A stretch of DNA of 40,406 nucleotides, taken from an uncultured Bdellovibrionales bacterium. GTDB taxonomy: Bacteria; Bdellovibrionota; FAC87; UBA2466. A program made the translations under genes and the position numbers. The stretch is taken from contig CALCZU010000035.1 in assembly GCA_937903155.1 (NCBI GenBank), positions 1 through 40,406 on the forward strand, in the 5' to 3' direction. A model generated the notes under the pieces. It had not been told where the DNA came from and searched no databases. It worked only from the letters and a program-made list of their open reading frames with translations. Of the stretch, positions 18,437 to 25,254 are shown piece by piece. Numbering within the stretch: position 1 is the stretch's first letter; each line of letters starts with the position of its first letter.

Positions 18437-19069
18437 ATGTATCTGTTCCTTAAACACGAAATTGAGTACAAAGCTCCTGCAGAATATATCTTGGACGCCG
18501 ATCTCGATTGGACTCATTTCACTCATCTCCATAAAAAAAGCCATAAGCTCTTTATGCTGCTCGCAAAAACGCCCGATTATTCGGTCTTTCTCTACCGAAC
18601 GCGATATGTGAGTTTTCTTCCCTTTTCGACGGGATTTGTTGTGTTTCGAGAGTATCTTCCAGAGTCCGAGGGCTATCGACAGGTCTACATTCCGGTAAAT
18701 GGCGGCAATCCTAACGTTCTGGAATCTACTCACATCCGCCATGAAGAAAAAGGAACGATCACAAGCTCCGCAAAATTTTACTTTTGGCTTAACTGGTATT
18801 GGCGACTAGTACCTTCCCTTTTTTGTAATCTTCTAAGAATGCGAATGATCAAAGTATGGAACGAAGATTTTTCCATGATTAAGGAGAGAATCGCGAAGCA
18901 ATCAACCACCAATCAAGCCTGTAGCACACCCCTGCCCGACCTGTTTCGGTTTGATCGCGTTTTCCTGAAAGAAATGCCGGAGGCTCAGGTGGCGTTCTAC
19001 GGAAAAATGTACAAGGACTTCTACAATGAAAAACTTTCTTTTAAGACTAAAATTCGCCCTCAAACATAA
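18437..19069 (+). CDS. Catalytic (mononuclear iron) subunit of a split Rieske oxygenase
   Basis: A 210-residue protein lacking any Rieske cysteine/histidine motif but carrying the mononuclear iron site of Rieske oxygenases: Asp24-x2-His27-x4-His32 (DWTHFTHLH) and a late carboxylate Asp144 in NEDFSMIKER, the position of the third iron ligand in this fold. It starts at ATG with AGAGGT upstream. The last 44 bases overlap the next gene, which encodes a stand-alone Rieske domain, so the two probably form one enzyme with separate chains. The expected activity is oxygenation or demethylation of a small molecule or lipid; the glycan setting suggests a sugar or lipid substrate, which is inference. Family call rests on the metal motif and the neighbour. 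Confidence 0.75.
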   Translation: MYLFLKHEIEYKAPAEYILDADLDWTHFTHLHKKSHKLFMLLAKTPDYSVFLYRTRYVSFLPFSTGFVVFREYLPESEGYRQVYIPVNGGNPNVLESTHIRHEEKGTITSSAKFYFWLNWYWRLVPSLFCNLLRMRMIKVWNEDFSMIKERIAKQSTTNQACSTPLPDLFRFDRVFLKEMPEAQVAFYGKMYKDFYNEKLSFKTKIRPQT

Positions 19070-19274
19070 GACGCTGAAGGCAATCGCTCCAGACCCGCAG
19101 TCCGCTTCAAATCTTTTTGTTTTTTCGGAAGGCAAAGCGTGCGAAGTGGATCGATTGTGCCCTCATCAAGGAGCCGACCTTAGGACGGCAACGCTCGAAA
19201 ACAACAAGATCGTTTGCCCTTGGCATGGCTGTAAGATCCCTTTGAAAACTGAAAAAACAAGAAGCACGTCTTAA
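19026..19274 (+). CDS. Minimal Rieske [2Fe-2S] protein
   Basis: An 82-residue protein with a full Rieske cluster motif: Cys45-Pro-His47 and Cys64-Pro-Trp-His67, separated by 16 residues as in oxygenase-type Rieske domains. It is truncated compared with usual 100-110 residue Rieske ferredoxins, ending soon after the second box. AAGGAC lies about ten bases before the ATG. The start lies inside the end of the preceding catalytic-subunit gene in the +1 frame. It would pass electrons to the mononuclear iron of that protein; the reductase is not in the window. Its stop overlaps the stop of the opposing GT2 gene within a 12-bp palindrome at 19267-19278. Confidence 0.85.
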   Translation: MKNFLLRLKFALKHKTLKAIAPDPQSASNLFVFSEGKACEVDRLCPHQGADLRTATLENNKIVCPWHGCKIPLKTEKTRSTS

Positions 19275-20023
19275 GACGCATCGACCGTTCGATCGGGTGG
19301 AATTTTCCAAAACACGAGTTCGTAAAAAATTTCTGCGAGAATCATCAATCCATTTCGGAATCTCATACATTTTGTTTCGCCGCCGATTCTTTTCGGTTCC
19401 GTCCCGGGAACTTCCGAAACATTCAGGCGCTTTTTAGCCGCACGAATCGAAGAGAGGACATCCCAGCCTGCGAACTTCGGAAAGTTCTTTTCGGGTGAGC
19501 ATTCAAAATCAGTTAGTAAATGCAAATCGATCACGGTTTGTCGACGATAAGCTCTAAAAATAACCAACGTATCAGAATATCCCCCACGGAAGCAGAAGTT
19601 AATCATCGTCGTAAACATCCAATTTCCAAACCGCGTAAACCAGCTATCATCTTCACTCACAGCACCGTCACGATAGCGCGAAACGATCACAAGATCGTAA
19701 CCTTGACTGATTCTTTCAATCAAAGCGGGTATACAACTCGGCAACGAGTTTCCGTCGGGGCTGAATGTGATAATGATGTCTCCCGTACACTTTTTAAAAC
19801 CGTCTCTAAGAGCATTAATAAGGCCTGGTCTGTCTTGCATGACGATGTCGTATCCATGCTCTTTCGCATACTCTAGAGTTCCATCGGTGGAACCGCCATC
19901 TGAAACGACAATCTGATCACACCATTCTTTTTTGATGAGAGGCATAATCTCTCGCATGCCGTCGACTTCGTTTAACGTCGGCATCAGAAGCGAAACAGTC
20001 AGTTTTTTTGAGGTGTTTGTCAT
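19271..20023 (-). CDS. Family 2 glycosyltransferase (dolichol/undecaprenyl-phosphate sugar synthase type)
   Basis: A 250-residue GT-A enzyme. It opens with VSLLMPTLNE, has the nucleotide-binding SDGGSTDGT near 40-49 and FSPDGNSLP near 86-94 in place of a DXD motif. No membrane helices are obvious, though the C-terminus is hydrophobic (GLMILAEIFYELVFW) and may lie on the membrane. Enzymes of this shape charge polyprenyl phosphate with a sugar, which GT-C transferases then use outside the membrane. The GT-C gene lies immediately upstream on the same strand with no gap between stop and start, which supports donor-maker and user pairing. Confidence 0.9.
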   Translation of the reverse strand: MTNTSKKLTVSLLMPTLNEVDGMREIMPLIKKEWCDQIVVSDGGSTDGTLEYAKEHGYDIVMQDRPGLINALRDGFKKCTGDIIITFSPDGNSLPSCIPALIERISQGYDLVIVSRYRDGAVSEDDSWFTRFGNWMFTTMINFCFRGGYSDTLVIFRAYRRQTVIDLHLLTDFECSPEKNFPKFAGWDVLSSIRAAKKRLNVSEVPGTEPKRIGGETKCMRFRNGLMILAEIFYELVFWKIPPDRTVDAS

Positions 20024-21706
20024 TTACGTTCCCGCCTTCTGAATGCACGCCCGTGTATCATAGATATAAATCGTTGGGCCCGCTTTTTCGTTGTTTGGTT
20101 CGGAGAGAAAAGTCTTTCTCGTCTTGTGAAAATTCACGACTGCAGAAAAATAGTTTCCATACAGTTTCGGATCCTGAGATGCTATTACTCGAATGAGTTT
20201 AAAACAGTTTGTCTCGCTGTTTGAATCAACGGGTACCGCGCTAACATACAACGTTCCCTTTTCCTTGCTGACAAGTTCTCTACTGAGAGAGGCGTTGATC
20301 CAATCGATCTGATAAATTTTAGTAAGGTAAGATCTTGCTTCTTCGTGACCAAACTCAATCGGATGAACATATCTTGGATGGTAATTAGGAGAGATGTAGA
20401 TATACCAAGAAGAGAGAATATTTTTTCTTTCTTCTTCACTGAGAGAATCGAGATAGACTGGCAATTCGTCCAGAGTGGAATGGGCGACCTCTTTCAAGTA
20501 AGCTTCTTTATTGCTCACTTGCAGCGCGTGGTTGAAATTCCCTCGTTTAAGATTAAACACGAGCGCTACCAAACACAAAAAGAAAAGCCCCGCAAATTTT
20601 TGCTTTGTTGAAGGGGCCTTGAACAGTTTTTCTAAAATGATGGCAAAGAGTAAAAATGCAGCAATTTCTCCAATCAAAAAATATCGAACCGAAGCGTAAT
20701 AGTTCTGTTTGTAGAGAGAAATCAAATAAAACGTCGTTATGTATAGAAGGATAGAGGTTTTGTATCGTTTAAGAAAGTAAAACGCTTCGGTTTCTTTCCC
20801 CGTATCGATCTTTTGACGAAGAAGGAAAACAAGCAGAATGGCCGCTACGAAAATTTCTTTGTAACGAAGAAGGAAAACTTCTCTCACAACATTCCAGATC
20901 GCAATCATTTGATGATAAAGGCTAGACACGGCCTGTTGTCCAAATAAAATATCTTGCACTGCTGACTCTCCCTTGGGCGAGAGGTAGTAATTCGGGCATG
21001 CAAGAATCATCGTAAGAATCACAACGCCCGCGTAAAAGGCCGTTTCTAAAATAATTTTTTTGCGATCTTTCAAGGAACACCAAAGGATCAATGGAATCAC
21101 CGGTGAAAGTAAAAGCGGGTACTGCTTTGTATCCGCTCCAATTCCGATGAGAACCGCCGCTAAAAACAATTTCCATTTTTTCTGTCTTCTAAAAAACGAA
21201 ATGAAGCACGCGACGATACCCAAGACGACCGCCAAGCAAAACGCATCTTCTTTTGCCGTTGAGGCCATCGTAGAATACGACCAAGACGCCGAAGTCATAC
21301 AAATCCACGAGATAAAAGCGGGAACGGGAGAAACAACCATTCTAAAAACCCAGTAAAACCCTAATAAAAACAACGCAAACGATATCGACGCTAAAACTCG
21401 AAGAGCGAGAGCAACCCTGTCCGCGAGACTGAGGTTCCCTGGGAAAGCTTTTTGCACTTCTGATGCAAGCATCAAGTAAAACTGCGACATTCCCGGGGTG
21501 ATAATGAAGTTTTCTCGGTACGGAGTTTCAACAATAGAAATCGTTCTCGCGATATTCTGGCCCTCATCCCAGCCATGGTGCATTTTCCACTGGGGTGGTT
21601 TTCCCACATCGGAATAGTCATAAGGGATCAAAACGCTCAAATAGCTCGCAACAAAAGCCAAAATAAGCAGTAAAAAAAGACAATCTTTTCCGGAATCAGT
21701 TTTCAT
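20024..21706 (-). CDS. GT-C membrane glycosyltransferase (GT39/ArnT-like)
   Basis: A 560-residue membrane protein with about ten helices in residues 8-370 and a soluble C-terminal domain. The first outer loop has HHGWDEGQN with Asp47-Glu48, the acidic pair expected in the first loop of PMT/ArnT-type transferases using polyprenyl-phosphate sugars. The C-terminal part contains YYASVRYF and a long polar tail, probably periplasmic. It is directly followed by the GT2 gene. Starts at ATG; upstream lies the repeat-rich gap 21741-21896. Acceptor (protein, lipid A or glycan) cannot be determined. Confidence 0.85.
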   Translation of the reverse strand: MKTDSGKDCLFLLLILAFVASYLSVLIPYDYSDVGKPPQWKMHHGWDEGQNIARTISIVETPYRENFIITPGMSQFYLMLASEVQKAFPGNLSLADRVALALRVLASISFALFLLGFYWVFRMVVSPVPAFISWICMTSASWSYSTMASTAKEDAFCLAVVLGIVACFISFFRRQKKWKLFLAAVLIGIGADTKQYPLLLSPVIPLILWCSLKDRKKIILETAFYAGVVILTMILACPNYYLSPKGESAVQDILFGQQAVSSLYHQMIAIWNVVREVFLLRYKEIFVAAILLVFLLRQKIDTGKETEAFYFLKRYKTSILLYITTFYLISLYKQNYYASVRYFLIGEIAAFLLFAIILEKLFKAPSTKQKFAGLFFLCLVALVFNLKRGNFNHALQVSNKEAYLKEVAHSTLDELPVYLDSLSEEERKNILSSWYIYISPNYHPRYVHPIEFGHEEARSYLTKIYQIDWINASLSRELVSKEKGTLYVSAVPVDSNSETNCFKLIRVIASQDPKLYGNYFSAVVNFHKTRKTFLSEPNNEKAGPTIYIYDTRACIQKAGT

Positions 21707-21740
21707 GGTGTTTGCAAGAAAGCGTCCTAAAATAATACAC

Positions 21741-21896
21741 CCGTCTTCGCCTAAAGGCTACGCCGGGCGAGCCCGTCCTCTTGGTGCAACCGCCAATCAA
21801 CCGTGGATCAACTCACGATCAACCGCTGATCAACTTAGAGGAAGCCGAAAGCGGCTTGCGGCGGGGCGTGTCGGGCGTAGCGCAGTGTAGCCCGAC
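21741..21896. repeat. Mosaic repeat block between GT-C gene and TPR lipoprotein
   Basis: The block carries inverted repeats GCTACGCC (21757-21764) and GGCGTAGC (21874-21881), a stem AAGCCG/CGGCTT at 21842-21857 with a four-base AAAG loop, and a 7-bp stem GTCGGGC (21870-21876) with GCCCGAC (21890-21896). Enclosed is the 11-bp array described separately. It looks like an insertion of a non-coding repeat element (MITE-like); parts reappear in copy C at 33111-33220. Confidence 0.65.
21796..21839. repeat. 11-bp-period ATCAAC array 1
   Basis: ATCAAC begins at 21796, 21807, 21818 and 21829, exactly 11 bp apart, with a degenerate unit (TGCAAC) at 21785. On the minus strand the unit reads TTGATYNNNGG. 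The spacer bases vary while the core is kept. Confidence 0.88.
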
Positions 21897-22696
21897 TATT
21901 TTTTCTTGATGAGCTTTTTGATCTCTTCTTTACGGAAGTTTAAGACGGACTTTGAGGGGTAGCGGGATTCTAGATTTTCGTAGGTTTGTAGCGCTTCTTT
22001 GAGCTTTCCGGACTGTTCGTAACATTGAGCGAGCAAAAACTCAGCTTCTACCGCAAATTCTCCTTGAGGATGAAGGCGAATCGCATGCTTTAGCGCATCT
22101 GCACCGGTGTCATACTTTCCTTCCATATAGTAGGAGTTTCCAATTTCGAATCGGGCCCGTGCAATAAGGTTTGTTTTAGGATAACGATCGATCATTGATT
22201 GGTATTCGATCCGCGCTTGCTCAAATTGGTTAGTACGAAAAAAAGTCTGAGCAATTTTAAACTGAAATTGGTCAGCTTCAGGACTCAACGGATCCAGTTC
22301 GATAAGCTTCTTGTAAGCCACGATCGATTTTTCAGAGTCGGACAACTGGTTAAAATAGATCTCAGCTACTTTTTTTTGAATCTCGTAAACGCTTTTCGGA
22401 TCTTTGCTGTGCCGAATGAACTCTTTGTAGTTGAATAAAGCGGCTTCGTAGTCCTTCAGATGCGTTTCTTCGGTATCGCCCAGTCGATACATCGCTTCTA
22501 GCGCCTGGTCAGACTCCGGGTTTAAAGCAATCACCTTTTTAAAAAGCTCTGCCGATTCCGCGTAGTTGCTCTTCAAAAGGCTCTCTTTGGCAGACTCTAA
22601 CAACTTATCTTGCCTCTTACCCGTACAAGCAATTAGGACAAGCGTCATTGCGAGGAGCGTAGCGACGCGGCAACCTTTCCAATTAAGGAAGGGCAA
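21896..22696 (-). CDS. TPR-repeat outer-membrane-type lipoprotein
   Basis: A lipoprotein of about 266 residues built of tetratricopeptide repeats (at least five, for example SNYAESAELFKKVIALNP and DLARIEY-like units), similar in layout to BamD/YbgF-type periplasmic scaffolds. The lipobox is LIAC. Start is uncertain: TTG 22696 gives a 23-residue signal peptide beginning MPFLNWKGCRVATLLAM and is preceded by GAGGAAG seven bases upstream; ATG 22744 and TTG 22762 lie further up; the later ATG leaves only seven residues before Cys. The signal-peptide core VATLLAMT is encoded by palindromic repeat copy B. The gene follows gyrA on the same strand. Probably in the periplasm anchored to a membrane; partner unknown. 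Confidence 0.85.
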   Translation of the reverse strand: MPFLNWKGCRVATLLAMTLVLIACTGKRQDKLLESAKESLLKSNYAESAELFKKVIALNPESDQALEAMYRLGDTEETHLKDYEAALFNYKEFIRHSKDPKSVYEIQKKVAEIYFNQLSDSEKSIVAYKKLIELDPLSPEADQFQFKIAQTFFRTNQFEQARIEYQSMIDRYPKTNLIARARFEIGNSYYMEGKYDTGADALKHAIRLHPQGEFAVEAEFLLAQCYEQSGKLKEALQTYENLESRYPSKSVLNFRKEEIKKLIKKK

Positions 22697-22731
22697 AGAT
22701 TGCTTCCTCGCCTCCGGCTCCTCGCAACGAC
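22644..22731. repeat. Palindromic repeat, copy B, inside the start of the TPR lipoprotein gene
   Basis: Arms GTCATTGCGAGGAGC (22644-22658) and GCTCCTCGCAACGAC (22717-22731) are the same as those of copy A. The centre differs. It overlaps the 5' end of the lipoprotein reading frame and supplies both the ribosome-binding purine run and the hydrophobic core of the signal peptide. Confidence 0.85.
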
Positions 22732-22750
22732 TGCCAGAAAGCATAGAGCG

Positions 22751-22772
22751 ATCAACTAACAATCAAGATTCC
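22751..22772. repeat. 11-bp-period ATCAAC array 3 (two units) over the gyrA stop
   Basis: ATCAAC at 22751 and ATCAAG at 22762, 11 bp apart. The gyrA stop codon (complement of TCA 22763-22765) lies in the second unit, the same arrangement as at the dnaN end. Confidence 0.65.
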
Positions 22773-25249
22773 GTTGGAGTTTCAGGAAGCGCAGATTTCT
22801 GAGCTTCTTCGTCTCTATCGACTTTCGCAACCGCACATACGCGTTCGCCATCTTCAAGATTGATCAGTCGGACTCCTTGAGCCACTCGACCGACTTCGGA
22901 AATCTCATGAACCGACGTTCGGATCACTTTTCCTTGATCCGATGCGATGATCAAGTCATCAAGGTCGGTGACTTGTCGAACTGCGACGACTGAACCGTTT
23001 TTATCGGTAATTCTCATCGTCATCGTTCCACCGCCGCCACGACCTTGGACTCGGTATTCTTCCAAAAGCGTGCGTTTTCCGTAACCTTTTTCCGTGACCG
23101 TTAAAATTTGCTGAGTTGTGTCCGTTGCATCGCAAATCGCCATTCCGATCACTTCATCACCTTGATCGAGTCGCATTCCTGCAACACCTTTGGCTCCTCG
23201 GCCCATCGGTCTCACATCGGTTTCATCAAACCGGATCGCTTGACCTTGTTTGGAGACCATCACGACTTGCTGATTTCCTTTGGAAAGTTTCGCTTCAACG
23301 AGGGAATCTCCTTGCTCGAACGAAATCGCAATAATTCCTTTTTTGGAAGGTCTGGCAAATGCTCCCATCGAAGTTTTCTTAATCGTTCCCTGGACTGTCG
23401 CCATAATCGCAAATTCATTCTCTTTGAATTCGCGAACGGGCAATACCGCCGCCACTTTTTCATTCGTGCTTAAATTAAGTAAGTTCACGATCGGCTTTCC
23501 TCGAGCGGCTCGGGCAGCTTCGGGAATCTTATGCACTTTCAACCAGTACATCCGACCCTGGTCGGTAAAGCAGAGGATGTAATCTAGCGTACTCGCCGGG
23601 AAAATTTCCCAAATAAAATCTTCTGTTTTTGTCTGCGCACCGATAACACCCTTCCCACCCCGTTTCTGAGATCGGTAAGTATCTGCAGAAATACGCTTGA
23701 TATATCCGGAGTAAGTCACCGTGACCACCATTGGTTCATCGGCGATTAAATCTTCGAGTTCAATGTCTTCTTGTTCCTCGATGAATTCGCTTTTTCTTTC
23801 ATCTCCATACGCTTTCAAAATATCGGCAAGTTCCTGACGGATGATGCTCAAAACTTTTTTCTCATCCGTTAAAATCGATTTCAATTCTGCAATATGAGCC
23901 AGTGTTTCATTGTACTCTTGAATAATTTTATCTCTCTCAAGACCCGTCAAGCGCTGCAAGCGCATTTCAAGAATTGCTTTGGCTTGAACTTCCGAGAAAG
24001 AATATTTCGCAATTAATTTTTCTTGCGCATCATTTGGGTTCGACGCCTTACGAATTAAAGCAACGACATCATCCAGGTTTTCGACGGCCTTTTTCAAAGC
24101 CTCTAAAATATGCGCGCGTTCTTCCGCTTTTCTTAAATCGAAAAGAGTCCTTTTCGTGACGACTTCTTTACGGTGATTTAAAAAAGCGACCAGACATTCC
24201 TTCAATGACAAAACTTTGGGCTGTAAATGATCAATCGCAAGCATTGTGATCCCGAACGAGATCTCCATCTGCGAATTTTTAAAGAGTTGGTTTAAGATAA
24301 CTCGCGTATCTTCACCCTTTTTCACTTCAAAAACGATTCGCATTCCCGATCGATCCGATTCGTCCCGGATATCTGAAATTCCTTCGACTTTTTTATCGCG
24401 CACCATATGTGCGATGTCTTCGATCAGCTTCGCTTTATTTACTTGATACGGAAGTTCCGTAATAATAATTTTTTCTTTTTCTTTTTTGTCGACTTCAATT
24501 TCCGTCTTCGCGCGAAGATAAAAAATTCCTTTTCCAGTCTCGTAAGCTTCTTTAATTCCCTTGCGACCGTAAATATAAGCACCCGTCGGAAAATCGGGTC
24601 CGGGAATATGTTGCATTAACTCTAAAGTCGTTATTTCGGGTTTCTCAATAACCGCATTTAAACCCGCAACAATTTCAGTCAAGTTGTGTGGCGGAATATT
24701 GGTCGCCATTCCCACGGCAATCCCAGAAGAACCGTTGACTAAAAGATTCGGAATTTTCGTCGGTAATACGGTGGGCTCTTGCAAAGAGTTGTCATAGTTC
24801 GGAGAAAAAGAAACGGTTTCTTTTTCGAGATCCGCTAAAACTTCATTCGAAATTTTTTCAAGTCGAACTTCGGTGTATCGCATCGCCGCCGCAGAATCGC
24901 CGTCGACCGATCCAAAATTTCCCTGCCCTTCGACGAGCGGATATCTCATCGAAAAACTTTGAGCGAGACGCACCATCGTTTCGTAAACAGCCGAATCCCC
25001 ATGCGGATGGTATTTTCCGATCACGTCGCCTACGACACGAGCAGATTTTTTGTACGGCTTTTCATGGGTGTTTCCCATGTCGTACATCGCGTACATAATT
25101 CTACGATGAACGGGTTTTAATCCGTCTCTCACATCGGGAAGTGCACGTCCCACAATAACAGACATCGCGTATTCCAAATACGCTTCGCGCATCTGATCTT
25201 CGATGCCAACATGACTGAGTAAGGGATTTGGTAAATTTTCTGTGTCCAT
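22763..25249 (-). CDS. gyrA: DNA gyrase subunit A
   Basis: An 828-residue GyrA, the DNA-breaking subunit of gyrase. The catalytic tyrosine is Tyr125 in AAMRYTEVRL. The quinolone-determining segment reads HGDSAVYE with Ser86 and Glu90 at the positions of E. coli Ser83 and Asp87, a sensitive-type Ser. The C-terminal DNA-wrapping pinwheel has a GyrA box of the form QKRGGKG, followed by repeated blade segments; the tail is shorter than in E. coli. ATG starts eight bases after the gyrB stop, so the two are co-transcribed. The stop lies in an 11-bp repeat unit. Confidence 0.98.
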   Translation of the reverse strand: MDTENLPNPLLSHVGIEDQMREAYLEYAMSVIVGRALPDVRDGLKPVHRRIMYAMYDMGNTHEKPYKKSARVVGDVIGKYHPHGDSAVYETMVRLAQSFSMRYPLVEGQGNFGSVDGDSAAAMRYTEVRLEKISNEVLADLEKETVSFSPNYDNSLQEPTVLPTKIPNLLVNGSSGIAVGMATNIPPHNLTEIVAGLNAVIEKPEITTLELMQHIPGPDFPTGAYIYGRKGIKEAYETGKGIFYLRAKTEIEVDKKEKEKIIITELPYQVNKAKLIEDIAHMVRDKKVEGISDIRDESDRSGMRIVFEVKKGEDTRVILNQLFKNSQMEISFGITMLAIDHLQPKVLSLKECLVAFLNHRKEVVTKRTLFDLRKAEERAHILEALKKAVENLDDVVALIRKASNPNDAQEKLIAKYSFSEVQAKAILEMRLQRLTGLERDKIIQEYNETLAHIAELKSILTDEKKVLSIIRQELADILKAYGDERKSEFIEEQEDIELEDLIADEPMVVTVTYSGYIKRISADTYRSQKRGGKGVIGAQTKTEDFIWEIFPASTLDYILCFTDQGRMYWLKVHKIPEAARAARGKPIVNLLNLSTNEKVAAVLPVREFKENEFAIMATVQGTIKKTSMGAFARPSKKGIIAISFEQGDSLVEAKLSKGNQQVVMVSKQGQAIRFDETDVRPMGRGAKGVAGMRLDQGDEVIGMAICDATDTTQQILTVTEKGYGKRTLLEEYRVQGRGGGGTMTMRITDKNGSVVAVRQVTDLDDLIIASDQGKVIRTSVHEISEVGRVAQGVRLINLEDGERVCAVAKVDRDEEAQKSALPETPTES

Positions 25250-25254
25250 ATTTT

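Noticed and set aside
19026..19069. Programmed +1 frameshift joining the catalytic protein and the Rieske domain
   Set aside because: No slippery sequence or pausing element seen, and the Rieske gene has its own ATG and ribosome site; simple overlap is sufficient.
21870..21904. GTCGGGC/GCCCGAC hairpin followed by T run, looking like a terminator on the plus strand
   Set aside because: No plus-strand gene ends there; on the minus strand, where the TPR gene ends, no T run follows. Kept as part of the repeat block.
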